From the NCBI RefSeq assembly GCF_009467825.1, contig NZ_WIOK01000016.1, forward strand, positions 1-64,000: 64,000 nucleotides of DNA, given 5' to 3'. This stretch comes from Cyclobacterium xiamenense (GTDB lineage Bacteria; Bacteroidota; Bacteroidia; Cytophagales; Cyclobacteriaceae). The translations under genes and the position numbers were made by a program. The number at the start of each line of letters is the position of its first letter. Positions within the stretch are counted from its first letter, which is position 1. The notes below the pieces were generated by a model. The model made no database searches, had not been told where the DNA came from, and saw nothing but the letters and a program-made list of their open reading frames with translations. This document shows, piece after piece, positions 1-9,575 of the stretch.

Positions 1-340
1 GGTGGGACTTTTTACTCAAGTTCCGCAAAACGTGCGCTATTGAGCAGATAGGGCCATTATAGTTGCGACGAAAACAGTTTTTCACCCCATTTTATTTAAC
101 GTGAGATGAAAAATATAAAAAGGGTTGCCCGTTCAAAGTCCAATAAAGCCCGATTCATAGCAACTACATTGCTGTTTTGAGGAATATGAGTTAGGATCGG
201 TTCGTTTTCCGGTATCCCGTAGGTTTTTTTCCTGGGAAATGCTTGAACCTGAATCCTACAGCGAAGGCCTTTAGGGATAATTGCATTACCGCTTTTGTTC
301 CTCCCAGGCATTGGTTATTTTGCTGTTCGAACGAACGATC
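1..340. other. Gene-free leader before the GSCFA gene
   Basis: This 340-base stretch holds no open frame that resembles a protein and no RNA fold that I recognise. A possible promoter for the next gene is the TTATTTTG at about 314-321, with a TTG about 17 bases before it, but this is weaker than the other promoters in the window. The window may simply begin in an intergenic region. Confidence 0.4.
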
Positions 341-1330
341 ATGAGAAGTTTCAGAACCGAGTTTACGATTGACCCCTGCCCGGAAAAGGTAGGGCATTCC
401 GGCAGCCTGCTAACGATCGGCTCCTGTTTTTCAGAGGCGATAGGCGAAAAATTGCTGCAAAGCAAATTTGACGTGCTTGCCAATCCCTTCGGCGTGATCT
501 ACAACCCCATATCCATCCTTGAGCTGCTGGAGTGTTCACTTCGTGAAACGCCTCTGGCGGAGGAACACTACCTGCAATCGCACGCCAGGTTTTACCATTT
601 TCAAGCCCATTCCCGGCTAAGTGGCACCTCAAGGGAGGACCTACAAGTACTTCTGGAAAAAGCGCAACAGGACACCCTTCGGCACTTACAGGCCAGCAGT
701 CACCTGTTTATTACCTTCGGAACGGCATTTGTTTTTCGACACGTTCCGAGCAATGCGCTGGTAGCCAATTGCCACAAGGTGCCGCAGAAGCAGTTTAAAA
801 AGGAGCTATTAACACTGGAGCAAATGCGGGTGGCGTTTGACCGCTTTTACAAGATCCTCCGGCAGGTTTGTCCAAAAGTGCAACTGGTATTTACGGTAAG
901 TCCTGTCCGGCATATCCGGGACGGGATTTCAGCAAATCAGGTAAGCAAAAGTTTGCTTCGCCTACTTTGCGAGCAACTTGCCCGTGATTATTCCAATGTT
1001 TTTTATTTTCCGGCATACGAAATCATGATGGATGACTTGCGGGATTATCGGTTTTATAAAGATGACCTCATCCACCCAAATTCCATGGCAGAAGCGTATA
1101 TTTGGGAGAAGTTCCAGGATTGCTTTTTTGACCGATCTACACAGAATCTGGTCAAAGAAATCGAGCAAATCCAGCGCAGCTTGAGCCACAGGCCGTTTGA
1201 GCCGCTTTCGCAGCAACATGGCGTATTTCTGAGGAAATTGGCTCATCAGATCCAACAATTACCACAAAGGCTGGATTTTAGCTCCGAACTGGCGGCCATT
1301 ACCGATCAGCTAAATCAAATTGAATATTAG
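341..1330 (+). CDS. GSCFA domain-containing protein (SGNH-hydrolase-like)
   Basis: This 329-residue protein belongs to the GSCFA family, named after a conserved N-terminal motif that appears here as GSCFS at residues 27-31. The family is related to GDSL/SGNH esterases. The Ser of GSCFS is the probable nucleophile and the DLIHPNS segment (residues 242-248, His245) the probable catalytic Asp/His block. FGTA at 127-130 and SPVRH at 187-191 are the middle blocks. No signal peptide is visible, so it is probably cytoplasmic. The frame opens at a TTG at 281, but the ATG at 341 starts directly at the conserved N-terminus (MRSFRTEF) and is preferred. It lies 23 bases before the thioredoxin-domain gene and may be co-transcribed. 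The substrate is unknown. The family call is firm. Confidence 0.88.
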   Translation: MRSFRTEFTIDPCPEKVGHSGSLLTIGSCFSEAIGEKLLQSKFDVLANPFGVIYNPISILELLECSLRETPLAEEHYLQSHARFYHFQAHSRLSGTSREDLQVLLEKAQQDTLRHLQASSHLFITFGTAFVFRHVPSNALVANCHKVPQKQFKKELLTLEQMRVAFDRFYKILRQVCPKVQLVFTVSPVRHIRDGISANQVSKSLLRLLCEQLARDYSNVFYFPAYEIMMDDLRDYRFYKDDLIHPNSMAEAYIWEKFQDCFFDRSTQNLVKEIEQIQRSLSHRPFEPLSQQHGVFLRKLAHQIQQLPQRLDFSSELAAITDQLNQIEY

Positions 1331-1353
1331 TAGTACCCCATCAAATCGCGCAA

Positions 1354-3381
1354 ATGAAAACCAATAGACTTATCCACAGCCAAAGCCTTTACCTAAAGCA
1401 GCATGCCTCCAATCCGGTAGACTGGTACCCCTGGGGAGAAGAGGCACTTCAAAAAGCACGGACGGAAAACAAACCTATCCTGGTAAGTATTGGCTATTCG
1501 GCCTGTCACTGGTGCCACGTGATGGAAAAGGAAAGCTTTGAAGATCAGGAAGTGGCGGAGCTCATGAACGAGCACTTTGTGGCCATAAAGATAGATCGCG
1601 AAGAGCGTCCGGATTTGGATAACCTCTACATGGAAGCCGTTCAATTAATGGGTCTGCAAGGCGGTTGGCCGCTGAATGTGTTTCTGATGCCGGACCAACA
1701 CCCCTTTTATGGCGGCACTTATTTTCCGAAAAATCAATGGGTAAAGGTGCTTTCCGGCATTTCAACAGCTTTTGCCCAACAATACGAGGAGCTGGCCCGA
1801 AGTGCAGCCGGATTTGGAAAGAGTCTGAGCACGTCCCTGGTAGAAAAATACGGTTTGTCGCTCGATGCTTCTCCCTTTGATCCAGGAAAGGTTCGGGAAA
1901 TTGGGGCTAAAATTATGGAAGGCTATGATCCGGTTTGGGGTGGCTTGAAGCGCGTACCGAAATTTCCCATGCCGGCTATTTGGGCATTTTTGCTGGATTT
2001 GGCCATTTTGGATCAGCAGCATGACCTGGGCGAAAAGGTGTGTTACACGCTAAAAAAAATCGGCATGGGGGGAATCTACGATCACCTGGGAGGTGGGTTT
2101 TGCCGCTACAGCGTGGATGGAGAATGGTTTGCACCGCATTTTGAGAAAATGCTGTACGACAATGGTCAGCTGCTCTCCCTGTATGCGAAAGCGTATCAGT
2201 ACAGCGGAGATCTTTTTTTTAGCGAGAAAGTGCGTGAGACAATCGATTGGCTGACGCGGGAAATGAAGAGTCCGGAGAATGGGTTTTATGCGGCTCTGGA
2301 TGCCGATAGCGAAGGGAAGGAGGGGAAGTATTACGTGTGGACGGCTGAGGAAATCAAGGAGGTACTGGGCGGGGACCGCGGTTGGTTTGGCCGGCTGTAT
2401 GGCATCAAAAGCGAGGGCAACTGGGAATCCGGTGAAAATATCCTTTTCCAAAAAGAATCCTATGCGGCGATTGCCGATTCCTTGGGTCTGGGTGAAAGGG
2501 AATTTGTCAAACGGCTCAATGAGATCAAAGCAAAGCTGTTTGCACACAGAAACAAGCGGGAACGGCCCGGACTGGATGATAAAATCATCAGCGGCTGGAA
2601 CGGCTGGGTCATTCAGGGTATTTGCCAGGCGTATCATGCACTCGGTGAGGCATCCTATCGGGACCAGGCCCTTGCTAGCGGGGAGTTTATCTGGAGCAAG
2701 ATGGTAGCGGGCGACGAGTTGTTTCGCAATTATAAAAATGGAAAGGCGTATACATCCGGCTTTTTGGAAGACTATGCAGCGGTTATTCAGGCCTTTCTTT
2801 CCCTGTATACGCTTTCTTTTGACCAGAAATGGCTCGACCGCTCCGAGCGGTTGCTTGAACGGGCCATGGAACGATTTTTTGATGATTCCGATGGCTTATT
2901 CTTTCTGAATGACCCGGCCCAGGAAAAGTTAATCGCCGATAAAAAGGAGATTTTTGATAACGTAATTCCCTCTTCCAATGCCGTTATGGCGCGGAATTTA
3001 CATCGAATGGGGATCTATTATTACCGGCAACGGTACGTAGATCAGGCCGAAAAGATGTTGCAGTTGGTACAGGGTATCCTCCTGCAGGAGCCCTCCTTTC
3101 TGGCTTATTGGGCTTCGTTTTACCTGGAAAAATCCATTCCCACGGCCGAAATCGCCATTCTTGGGCCAGATGCTGCTGAAAATGGCCTGATTTGGCAGAA
3201 GGGGTACCGTCCGAATACGGTATTGGCCGCAGCGTCAACGCCCGCGGACTTGCCGTTGCTACAAGACAAGCCCCTGGATGCCAACCGATTTTTTGTTTGT
3301 TTCAACAAGACCTGCAAGCAACCCGTTGCGCGTTTGCAAGAAGCGCTGGATCAGTTACCAAACCTACCCCAAACGAGCTGA
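1354..3381 (+). CDS. Thioredoxin domain-containing protein, DUF255/YyaL (SPATA20) family
   Basis: This 675-residue protein has the usual full length of the YyaL/spermatogenesis-associated protein 20 family. The N-terminal thioredoxin-like domain (about residues 1-165) carries a CHWC motif at 51-54 and the family signatures WYPW and GGWPLNVFL. The rest is an alpha/alpha barrel resembling N-acylglucosamine epimerases or glycosidases, with HFEKMLYDN as the most conserved block. The physiological reaction of this family is not established; a redox role together with binding of a sugar-like ligand is inferred from the fold. There is no signal peptide. The stop codon lies two bases before the probable TTG start of priA, so the two genes are probably translationally coupled. 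Confidence 0.92.
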   Translation: MKTNRLIHSQSLYLKQHASNPVDWYPWGEEALQKARTENKPILVSIGYSACHWCHVMEKESFEDQEVAELMNEHFVAIKIDREERPDLDNLYMEAVQLMGLQGGWPLNVFLMPDQHPFYGGTYFPKNQWVKVLSGISTAFAQQYEELARSAAGFGKSLSTSLVEKYGLSLDASPFDPGKVREIGAKIMEGYDPVWGGLKRVPKFPMPAIWAFLLDLAILDQQHDLGEKVCYTLKKIGMGGIYDHLGGGFCRYSVDGEWFAPHFEKMLYDNGQLLSLYAKAYQYSGDLFFSEKVRETIDWLTREMKSPENGFYAALDADSEGKEGKYYVWTAEEIKEVLGGDRGWFGRLYGIKSEGNWESGENILFQKESYAAIADSLGLGEREFVKRLNEIKAKLFAHRNKRERPGLDDKIISGWNGWVIQGICQAYHALGEASYRDQALASGEFIWSKMVAGDELFRNYKNGKAYTSGFLEDYAAVIQAFLSLYTLSFDQKWLDRSERLLERAMERFFDDSDGLFFLNDPAQEKLIADKKEIFDNVIPSSNAVMARNLHRMGIYYYRQRYVDQAEKMLQLVQGILLQEPSFLAYWASFYLEKSIPTAEIAILGPDAAENGLIWQKGYRPNTVLAAASTPADLPLLQDKPLDANRFFVCFNKTCKQPVARLQEALDQLPNLPQTS

Positions 3382-3383
3382 TT

Positions 3384-5900
3384 TTGGAAGACCTTTTTGC
3401 GCATAGCTACCCCGGAACCAGCGCCAAGACGCTGTTTGCGGACGTGATCTTACCGGTGCCTATTCCGAAATGGTTTACCTATAAGGTGGAACGGGAATTT
3501 CAGGACCGAATTGGTATCGGCTACCGCGTGATGGTCCGTTTTGGAAATACGAAGATTCTCACCGGCATCGTGGCAAGGGTGCATCAAAAAGCTCCCGAAG
3601 CCTACCTGGCCAAACCCCTGTTGGATGTACTGGACGATTTTCCGGTGGTCAACGCCTTGCAAATCAAATTTTGGAACTGGATGGCCAGCTATTATTGCTG
3701 TCACATCGGAGAAGTCATGCATGCGGCACTTCCCAGCGGACTGAAACTTTCCACGGAAAGCCGGGTACAGGTACATCCGGACTTCGATCCCGAAGCACCG
3801 GGATTTCCGATGGATGAGCGGGAATTGCTGGTGTTGGAAACCCTTGCCAAACACGACGAAATGAAGGTGGAGCAGTTTGAACAGCTTTTGCCAGGGAAAA
3901 TCAGCCATAAAATCATCAAGAGCCTGCTGACAAAGGGTGCCGTTTTGCTTTACGAATCCGTACGGGAAAAATACAGCCCCAAGACGGAGCAGCGGATTCG
4001 CCTGGCGCAACAATACCTTGCTGAGAAAGGATTGCTGCAGGAGTTGTTTGCTCAATTAAAAGGCAAGCAAAAGCAGGAAGAAGTCCTGCTGAAGTACCTA
4101 CAGGTGCTGCCGGTATTTCAAAAACCGGAGCAAAATACCGGGGGAATTGTAAAATCGGTTTTGATCGATCATGGCTGCTCGCCAAGTTCCATCGATACCC
4201 TGGTGAAGAAAGGGATACTGGAGGCCTTCAAGGTGACGATTAGCCGGTTTGATGAGCTGGAAACCGGCCAGGATCAGGTGGAATTATCGCCCCTTCAGCA
4301 GCAGACCCTTGAAGAAATACAGCGGCAGTTTCAGGAAAAGCAAACCTTGTTGCTGCAGGGAATTACGGGTTCCGGGAAAACGGAAATCTACATCCAATTG
4401 ATAAAAGAAGTACTGGAAAGTGGCTCCCAGGTACTTTTGCTGCTCCCAGAGATTGCCCTGACCACCCATTTGGTGTTTCGGTTAAAGAAAGTATTTGGAA
4501 GCAAAATGGGCGTGTTTCACTCCAAGTACTCCGATAACGAACGGGTGGAAGTCTGGCAAGGCGTGCTCAGTGGGAGGTTTAATTTTATAATTGGCGTACG
4601 TTCGTCCTTGTTTTTGCCCTTTGATAGTCTGGGGTTGGTAATCGTAGACGAGGAGCACGAGCCGTCCTACAAGCAATTTGATCCGGCACCCCGATTTCAG
4701 GCCCGGGATGCCGCCATCATGCTGGCCTGGATGCATCAGGCGAAGACGCTCTTGGGTTCGGCCACCCCGGCATTTGAATCCTTCTACAATGCCCAAACGG
4801 GGAAATATGGCTACGTTAGCCTTGAGAAACGCTATGGAAATGCCGAACTTCCTTACTTTCATCTGGCCGATATCCTCGCCGATAAGAAAAAGAACCTCCT
4901 CAAACTGGACTTTACCCGGATATTGCGGGAAAAGATACAGGAGGCGTTAAACAAACAGGAGCAGGTCCTGATATTTCAAAATCGGCGGGGATATGCACCG
5001 TATCTTTCCTGCGAGGAATGCGGCTGGATTCCCGAATGCGAGCATTGCGACGTGAGCCTGACCTACCACCAATACCAGGAGGAACTCCGGTGCCATTATT
5101 GCGGATTTAAAGAAAAACTTCCAAAGGCCTGCCCCGCCTGCGGAAGCCATAAAATCACTACCGTAGGGGTAGGGACGGAGCGAATTGAGGAAAACCTTTC
5201 CCTGCTGTTTCCCGAAGCCCGAATTGCCCGAATGGATCTGGATACCACGCGCAGCAAATACGGGTACCAGCGTATCCTGGAAGACTTCGGCGCCGGCAAT
5301 GTGGATATACTGGTGGGTACCCAAATGATCACCAAAGGACTCGATTTTGATAAGGTTTCGCTAGTGGGAGTTGTGGACGCTGACCGGATCCTTTATTTTC
5401 CGGATTTCAGATCTGGTGAGCGGGCATTTCAACAAATTACCCAGGTGGCGGGTAGGGCCGGGAGGCGGGAAAAAACAGGTGATGTAGTCATTCAAACCAG
5501 GCGCCCGGACCAACTGATTTTCAGACAGATAATGTCCGGTGATTACAGGGGTTTTTACCAGCAGGAGCTGCGGGAGCGGAAGCAGTTTTTTTACCCTCCC
5601 TTTGTCAAAAACATCAAGATCACTACCAAGCACAAAGACTTCAAAACCGCCGAGCAGGCGGCGCTGCATCTGAAAAATCTGCTGGCTTCCATCGAGGCCA
5701 AAAAGATTTTGCTGGGTCCGGAAAAATCCCTGATAGGAAAGATCAAAAACCTCTACCTTTTTGAACTATGGATCAAGCTGGAAAAATCGGTTTCGGTGCA
5801 GGAGCAGTTTAAGGTGCAACTGATGGAAGCCATACGCACGCTTCAGGGAGATAAGAAATTTCGCCCGGTTCGGTTTTTGGTAGACGTGGATCCGTTTTAA
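3384..5900 (+). CDS. priA: Primosomal protein N' (replication restart helicase PriA)
   Basis: PriA is the 3'-to-5' DNA helicase that recognises stalled forks and reloads the replisome. From the chosen start it has 838 residues, normal for Bacteroidota. The N-terminal 3'-DNA-binding domain opens with ADVILPVPIPKWFTY. Walker A is GITGSGKT (about residue 325), Walker B is DEEH (about 421), and helicase motif VI reads QVAGRAGRR. Between the helicase lobes, about residues 542-590, four CxxC-type pairs (CEECG, CEHCD, CHYCG, CPACG) form the zinc-binding insert. The start is uncertain. There is no ATG near the expected N-terminus; the frame extends upstream to a TTG at 3192 inside the preceding gene, whereas TTG 3384 lies two bases after that gene's stop and leaves a family-like N-terminus. 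Confidence 0.95.
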   Translation: MEDLFAHSYPGTSAKTLFADVILPVPIPKWFTYKVEREFQDRIGIGYRVMVRFGNTKILTGIVARVHQKAPEAYLAKPLLDVLDDFPVVNALQIKFWNWMASYYCCHIGEVMHAALPSGLKLSTESRVQVHPDFDPEAPGFPMDERELLVLETLAKHDEMKVEQFEQLLPGKISHKIIKSLLTKGAVLLYESVREKYSPKTEQRIRLAQQYLAEKGLLQELFAQLKGKQKQEEVLLKYLQVLPVFQKPEQNTGGIVKSVLIDHGCSPSSIDTLVKKGILEAFKVTISRFDELETGQDQVELSPLQQQTLEEIQRQFQEKQTLLLQGITGSGKTEIYIQLIKEVLESGSQVLLLLPEIALTTHLVFRLKKVFGSKMGVFHSKYSDNERVEVWQGVLSGRFNFIIGVRSSLFLPFDSLGLVIVDEEHEPSYKQFDPAPRFQARDAAIMLAWMHQAKTLLGSATPAFESFYNAQTGKYGYVSLEKRYGNAELPYFHLADILADKKKNLLKLDFTRILREKIQEALNKQEQVLIFQNRRGYAPYLSCEECGWIPECEHCDVSLTYHQYQEELRCHYCGFKEKLPKACPACGSHKITTVGVGTERIEENLSLLFPEARIARMDLDTTRSKYGYQRILEDFGAGNVDILVGTQMITKGLDFDKVSLVGVVDADRILYFPDFRSGERAFQQITQVAGRAGRREKTGDVVIQTRRPDQLIFRQIMSGDYRGFYQQELRERKQFFYPPFVKNIKITTKHKDFKTAEQAALHLKNLLASIEAKKILLGPEKSLIGKIKNLYLFELWIKLEKSVSVQEQFKVQLMEAIRTLQGDKKFRPVRFLVDVDPF

Positions 5901-5927
5901 TACCGGGCAATCCCCGTCTCGTTTTAG

Positions 5928-6395
5928 TTATTCGTTGGCATTCCAGATATCGTGCGTGGTTTTCCAGCTGCCATCCGTCTGTCTTTCCAGGATGTTTAGG
6001 TATTTGGAGGTGGAGTACAGGGTGTCACCGGTACTTTTGGAAAACAGGGTAACCTTGGCAAAGCCTCTTCCAAATGCCAAATCCCCGTCTACGGTTACGT
6101 GTTCGTACCCACTTTCCAGCTCGGTGTGGTAGCTGTCAAAAATTTCTTGGTAGTAAGCGGCAACTGCTGCGGGTCCGATCTTTTTTGGACTATTGGGTGC
6201 CATCAGTACTGCGTCTTCGGTAAAATAGGCGGCGATACTGCCGGCATCACCCTCGTTGAAGGCATCGGCCCTTGCCTGACTCATGGCCTTGATGGCTGCC
6301 AGGTCCGCCGCTTCCCCCGGCTGCGGGTTTTGACTACAGCTGCTTGCGAGAAGCAGTACCAGACTGCTGAAAAGGAAAGTTGCGATGAATTTCAT
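5928..6395 (-). CDS. NTF2-like (SnoaL/DUF4440-type) lipoprotein
   Basis: This 155-residue protein begins with a lipoprotein signal peptide whose lipobox LASSC places the lipidated cysteine at residue 20, so it should be anchored to a membrane facing the periplasm. The mature part resembles the SnoaL/DUF4440 branch of the NTF2 fold: a helix with the pattern QARADAFNEGDA, then YFTEDAVLMAPN, and a C-terminal strand ending in WKTTHDIWN. Such domains are small ligand-binding cones or isomerases; nothing here fixes a substrate. It converges with priA, with 27 bases between the stops. A well-matched promoter -7 element lies 26 bases upstream. Confidence 0.8.
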   Translation of the reverse strand: MKFIATFLFSSLVLLLASSCSQNPQPGEAADLAAIKAMSQARADAFNEGDAGSIAAYFTEDAVLMAPNSPKKIGPAAVAAYYQEIFDSYHTELESGYEHVTVDGDLAFGRGFAKVTLFSKSTGDTLYSTSKYLNILERQTDGSWKTTHDIWNANE

Positions 6396-6420
6396 GGAAA
6401 ACGACGATTTAGTTTGCGGT

Positions 6421-6428
6421 CAAAGATA
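6421..6428 (-). promoter_or_regulatory. Promoter -7 element of the NTF2-like lipoprotein gene
   Basis: On the reverse strand this reads TATCTTTG, an exact match to the Bacteroidota -7 consensus TAnnTTTG, 26 bases before the ATG. No TTG sits at the usual -33 distance, so this half is strong and the other half is missing. Confidence 0.35.
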
Positions 6429-6686
6429 AAATTTTTATTTCGGACCTGCTTCAGGTATCCGCCGTTAATCCACCGACGAATGGCCATGGGTGGAAGGGGA
6501 GGGCCCGGCGTTTTACTGCGGGAGCAAAGAGCTCAGAAGATCGGGGCTGTCAACGAAAGGAGCCAATAACCAAACGATCCGTTGGATTACGAATGCGTAT
6601 TGCCGCTTTGCTTCTGAAAATTACTTGAAAAATGCATGTCGAATTCATTTTATTTTGGTAAATTATGCGAATGAAAAATAATTTCT

Positions 6687-7700
6687 ATGAATGCTGAGTT
6701 TGAGAGCATAGAATTTGAAGCCTTGGATGGGTTTCCCTGCGAGTTGAAGCATTTCAAGTCGAATAATGTTTCCAAGGGGCCAGTCTTGCTGGTGCATGGG
6801 GCAGGCGTAAGCAGCATGATTTTTAATCCACCTACCCCAAACAACATTATTTTCAAATTGGCCGAAGAAGGCTACGATGTCTGGTTGGAAAATTGGAGGG
6901 GTTCCATTGTATTGGAGCCGAATGAATGGAACCTGGATGAGGTGGCCCGGTACGACCATCCCGCGGCAGTGAAGAAAGTGGTGGAACTGACTGGAGCGAA
7001 AGAAATCAAGGCAATCATCCACTGTCAGGGTAGTACCAGCTTTATGATGTCGGCGGTGATGGGCTTATTGCCGGAAGTAACATTGATTATCAGCAATGCC
7101 GTTTCCCTGCATCCGGTAGTACCGGCGTTTTCCAGGTTTAAGCTGAAGGCGCTGGTTCCCCTGGTCAGCCGGTTTTTTGATTACATCGACCCCCAATGGG
7201 GGCTTTCTCCACCTGATTTCAAATCCAAACTGTTGCTCAACTTCGTAAAAGCCACCCATTGGGAAAAGGATACCACGGTAGGAAAGATGGTAAGTTTCAC
7301 CTATGGTTCCGGTTTTCCGGCCTTGTGGGAATTGGAAAATCTGGATAAAAAAACAATGGATTGGATTCAATACGAGTTTGCCCATGTACCGCTCTCTTTT
7401 TTCAAACACATGCAGAAATGTGTGAAAAACGGAGCGCTGGTGCCGGTAGCGGACGGTAGTCCCGATTACGTGTCCGAAGCTCCTCGCACGGATGCACGCA
7501 TGGTCCTGTTTGGAGGGAAAAAGAACAAGTGTTTTCTGGCAGAAAGCCAGGAAAGAACATTTGCCTACCTGGAACGCGCAAGGCCAGGCTTTCATAAACT
7601 GTACCTGTTGGATGCGTATAGTCACCTGGATGTATTTTTCGGGAAGAATGCGCACGTAGATGTGTTTCCAAAAATGATCAATGAATTAAACAATGGTTAG
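6687..7700 (+). CDS. Alpha/beta hydrolase, the type paired with GMC cholesterol-oxidase-like proteins
   Basis: This 337-residue alpha/beta-hydrolase-fold protein is the first gene of a seven-gene operon. The oxyanion-loop segment is VLLVHGAGVSS (residues 33-43). The nucleophile elbow is HCQGSTS with Ser116, which lacks the common GxSxG spelling. The C-terminal YSHLDVFFG supplies the probable catalytic His. The stretch WLENWRGS and then RYDHPAAV before the elbow is, as I recall, typical of the hydrolase domain found fused behind GMC oxidoreductases in some long actinobacterial and proteobacterial proteins. That would make it a partner of the GMC protein encoded at 12725-15073. An ester or lipid substrate is likely but unproven. 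There is no signal peptide. The next gene starts eight bases after the stop. Confidence 0.85.
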   Translation: MNAEFESIEFEALDGFPCELKHFKSNNVSKGPVLLVHGAGVSSMIFNPPTPNNIIFKLAEEGYDVWLENWRGSIVLEPNEWNLDEVARYDHPAAVKKVVELTGAKEIKAIIHCQGSTSFMMSAVMGLLPEVTLIISNAVSLHPVVPAFSRFKLKALVPLVSRFFDYIDPQWGLSPPDFKSKLLLNFVKATHWEKDTTVGKMVSFTYGSGFPALWELENLDKKTMDWIQYEFAHVPLSFFKHMQKCVKNGALVPVADGSPDYVSEAPRTDARMVLFGGKKNKCFLAESQERTFAYLERARPGFHKLYLLDAYSHLDVFFGKNAHVDVFPKMINELNNG

Positions 7701-7708
7701 AAAACGGT

Positions 7709-8593
7709 ATGCCTCCTAAACGAATCAAACGATATGCCGGTAGGTACGCGCTGGTAGATGGAATACCTTATCAGATGCCGGTTCGCTCTTCGCGTTCCCC
7801 AGCTCTGATGGCCGGTTTTTCCTGTGATTGGCAAAAAGCGAACGAATTGCTTCCGGGAAACGAAATTCACGCCCTGAAACTTCCCAACGGTAGGGCCGCG
7901 CTGTTAATCACCGTGATCGATTACCTCGATACCAGTATCGGGAAGTACATCGAGTACAGCATCGCCATTGCCTGCACCCGGGGTGCCCGTCCGGCTCCAC
8001 GTATTGCCAATGCACTCTTTTTGGGGCATTACGGGACCGGGCAATATATCCTGGATTTGCCGGTAAGCAGCGAAATCTCGGTGAAGGGAGGAAAAGGGAT
8101 TTGGGGCATGCCAAAGCACCAGGCAAACCTGGATTTTGTGGAATCCCCGGAAGGGGTTAGCAGCCAATACGAAAAAAACGGACAATTTGTGTTCCGCATC
8201 GAAATCGAAAAACCCCGCTCACCCTCGATCAAATTGAAAGTAGGCGCCACCAATTACTGCAGGTTTCGGAACATGCTGATGGCTTCTTATATCTATTTTG
8301 AAACCCGGGCTGGGATCAACCTATTTGGCAAGGCAAAAGGAAACCTGTATATCGGAGATCATCCCAACGTAGCAGCCCTGAGAGGAATTGATCTTTCACC
8401 CGATCCCTTTTTTACCACCTTTATGCCAGCAACCAACGGTATTTTGGACGACCATTTCCAGTGTTGGTTCATGACTTATCCGGATCCTCCCAAAGAAATG
8501 CCGGAAGGATTGGAGTCGGTCTACCCACTGGGGTATAGCGAGGACTGGCTGCCGCCGCCGTCGATTACCGATTACGAGAAATTTCGAATATAA
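7709..8593 (+). CDS. Acetoacetate decarboxylase-family protein
   Basis: This 294-residue protein resembles acetoacetate decarboxylase (ADC-like) proteins. The key block is GKGIWGMPKHQ (residues 128-138), corresponding to the ADC segment that carries the Schiff-base lysine; Lys136 is the candidate. Upstream, the strand pattern IEYSIAIAC and the run YILDLPVS also fit the beta-cone fold. Many ADC-like proteins are not decarboxylases but act on other ketones or as hydratases/aldolases, so the reaction is open. In an operon with a GMC oxidase, a decarboxylase acting on an oxidised keto intermediate is an attractive inference. It follows the hydrolase gene by eight bases and precedes a membrane-protein gene by 20 bases. 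Confidence 0.8.
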   Translation: MPPKRIKRYAGRYALVDGIPYQMPVRSSRSPALMAGFSCDWQKANELLPGNEIHALKLPNGRAALLITVIDYLDTSIGKYIEYSIAIACTRGARPAPRIANALFLGHYGTGQYILDLPVSSEISVKGGKGIWGMPKHQANLDFVESPEGVSSQYEKNGQFVFRIEIEKPRSPSIKLKVGATNYCRFRNMLMASYIYFETRAGINLFGKAKGNLYIGDHPNVAALRGIDLSPDPFFTTFMPATNGILDDHFQCWFMTYPDPPKEMPEGLESVYPLGYSEDWLPPPSITDYEKFRI

Positions 8594-8613
8594 ACCCCTA
8601 GTCAAGCACTGTC

Positions 8614-9117
8614 ATGAACCCGATCAAAAAAACCCTCCTTGACCTAAACAATGCCTACATTTTCTTTTGTGCCTCTATATACCTGGGCATGTTTTGGTCC
8701 CTGCATTTCTTTTGGTTTCCGAATTACCCCAATACCCTGACGCTCGATAATTATTACGATGCCATTATTCCGCAAACGGATTTGGCCACACGGTTTTTCT
8801 TTATCACCATTCCGATTATGGCGATAGCCTTGGTAATTATGTTAATCACGGAATGGAAAACCGGTCTGCGCTGGGTACCGATCGCCTGGATACCGGGACT
8901 TTTGGCACCGGTAGTGGTGCAGCAGGCCTTTATTGAAGAGATCAACAATGAATTTAAAGCAGGAGTGGCCGATGAAGCCAGGTTGCAAGTACTCTTGCAG
9001 GAATGGATGTGGCTCAACGACATTCGTTGGGTTATCCTCACGGTGATGTGGGGAATCACCATGTACTTCTTTATTGCCAAAGCAAAACCAAACCACCAAG
9101 GTCATGAATCAAGATAA
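8614..9117 (+). CDS. Four-helix membrane protein, DUF1772-like topology
   Basis: This is a 167-residue integral membrane protein with about four transmembrane segments (near residues 12-32, 62-82, 86-107 and 139-160). The short signature near the C-terminus, a Trp followed by NDIRW before the last helix, is reminiscent of DUF1772 (anthrone-oxygenase-like) proteins, but I cannot confirm that by eye. It overlaps the next gene by 14 bases, so both are translated from one message. It may anchor the soluble enzymes of the operon to the membrane or act on a lipophilic substrate itself; both are inferences. Confidence 0.7.
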   Translation: MNPIKKTLLDLNNAYIFFCASIYLGMFWSLHFFWFPNYPNTLTLDNYYDAIIPQTDLATRFFFITIPIMAIALVIMLITEWKTGLRWVPIAWIPGLLAPVVVQQAFIEEINNEFKAGVADEARLQVLLQEWMWLNDIRWVILTVMWGITMYFFIAKAKPNHQGHESR

Positions 9118-9505
9118 GGTATTCGGAATATCTACCCGCTACATTGAGTTGCTGGTCGTGTTGATCGCATTTATCACGCTTTTATCCGGATTGGTTCAAT
9201 TGATTCATCCGTCTTTTGTCCTGAATTTTGTGGGGAAAGCAGCGGCGACTCCGGAATCGGCCCATTTGTTTGCCATTGTCGGCATGTTTATGGCGCTTTT
9301 CGGCGGAATGGTCTTGCATGCAGTCTATGGCTCGGTGAGCAACACGCAAATCATCCTCTGGTCATCCTTTCAAAAGTTTGGGGCTTTTGTTGCGGTAACG
9401 GTAGGCGTTTTCAAGGGCCTGTTTTCCATTCTTGCACTGAGCGTCGCTATTTTCGATTTGTTTTCCGGCATTGTTTTTCTGCTTTACCTGAGGACTTTGC
9501 GCTGA
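9104..9505 (+). CDS. Small membrane protein of the GMC/patatin operon
   Basis: This 133-residue hydrophobic protein has about four predicted membrane helices (near residues 11-33, 50-74, 83-102 and 107-128). I do not recognise the family. The longer frame begins at 9074, but the ATG at 9104 gives a sensible charged N-terminus (MNQDKVFG) and overlaps the preceding gene by only 14 bases. Together with the previous gene it forms a pair of small membrane proteins between the soluble enzymes and the phospholipase, which suggests that the pathway works at or in the membrane. Confidence 0.65.
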   Translation: MNQDKVFGISTRYIELLVVLIAFITLLSGLVQLIHPSFVLNFVGKAAATPESAHLFAIVGMFMALFGGMVLHAVYGSVSNTQIILWSSFQKFGAFVAVTVGVFKGLFSILALSVAIFDLFSGIVFLLYLRTLR

Positions 9506-9575
9506 CGCGTTGTCTTGCGCTGCAACGATTCACAAAAACGATCTATCCATTGCCACCCGTAGCACTTTCCATGAC

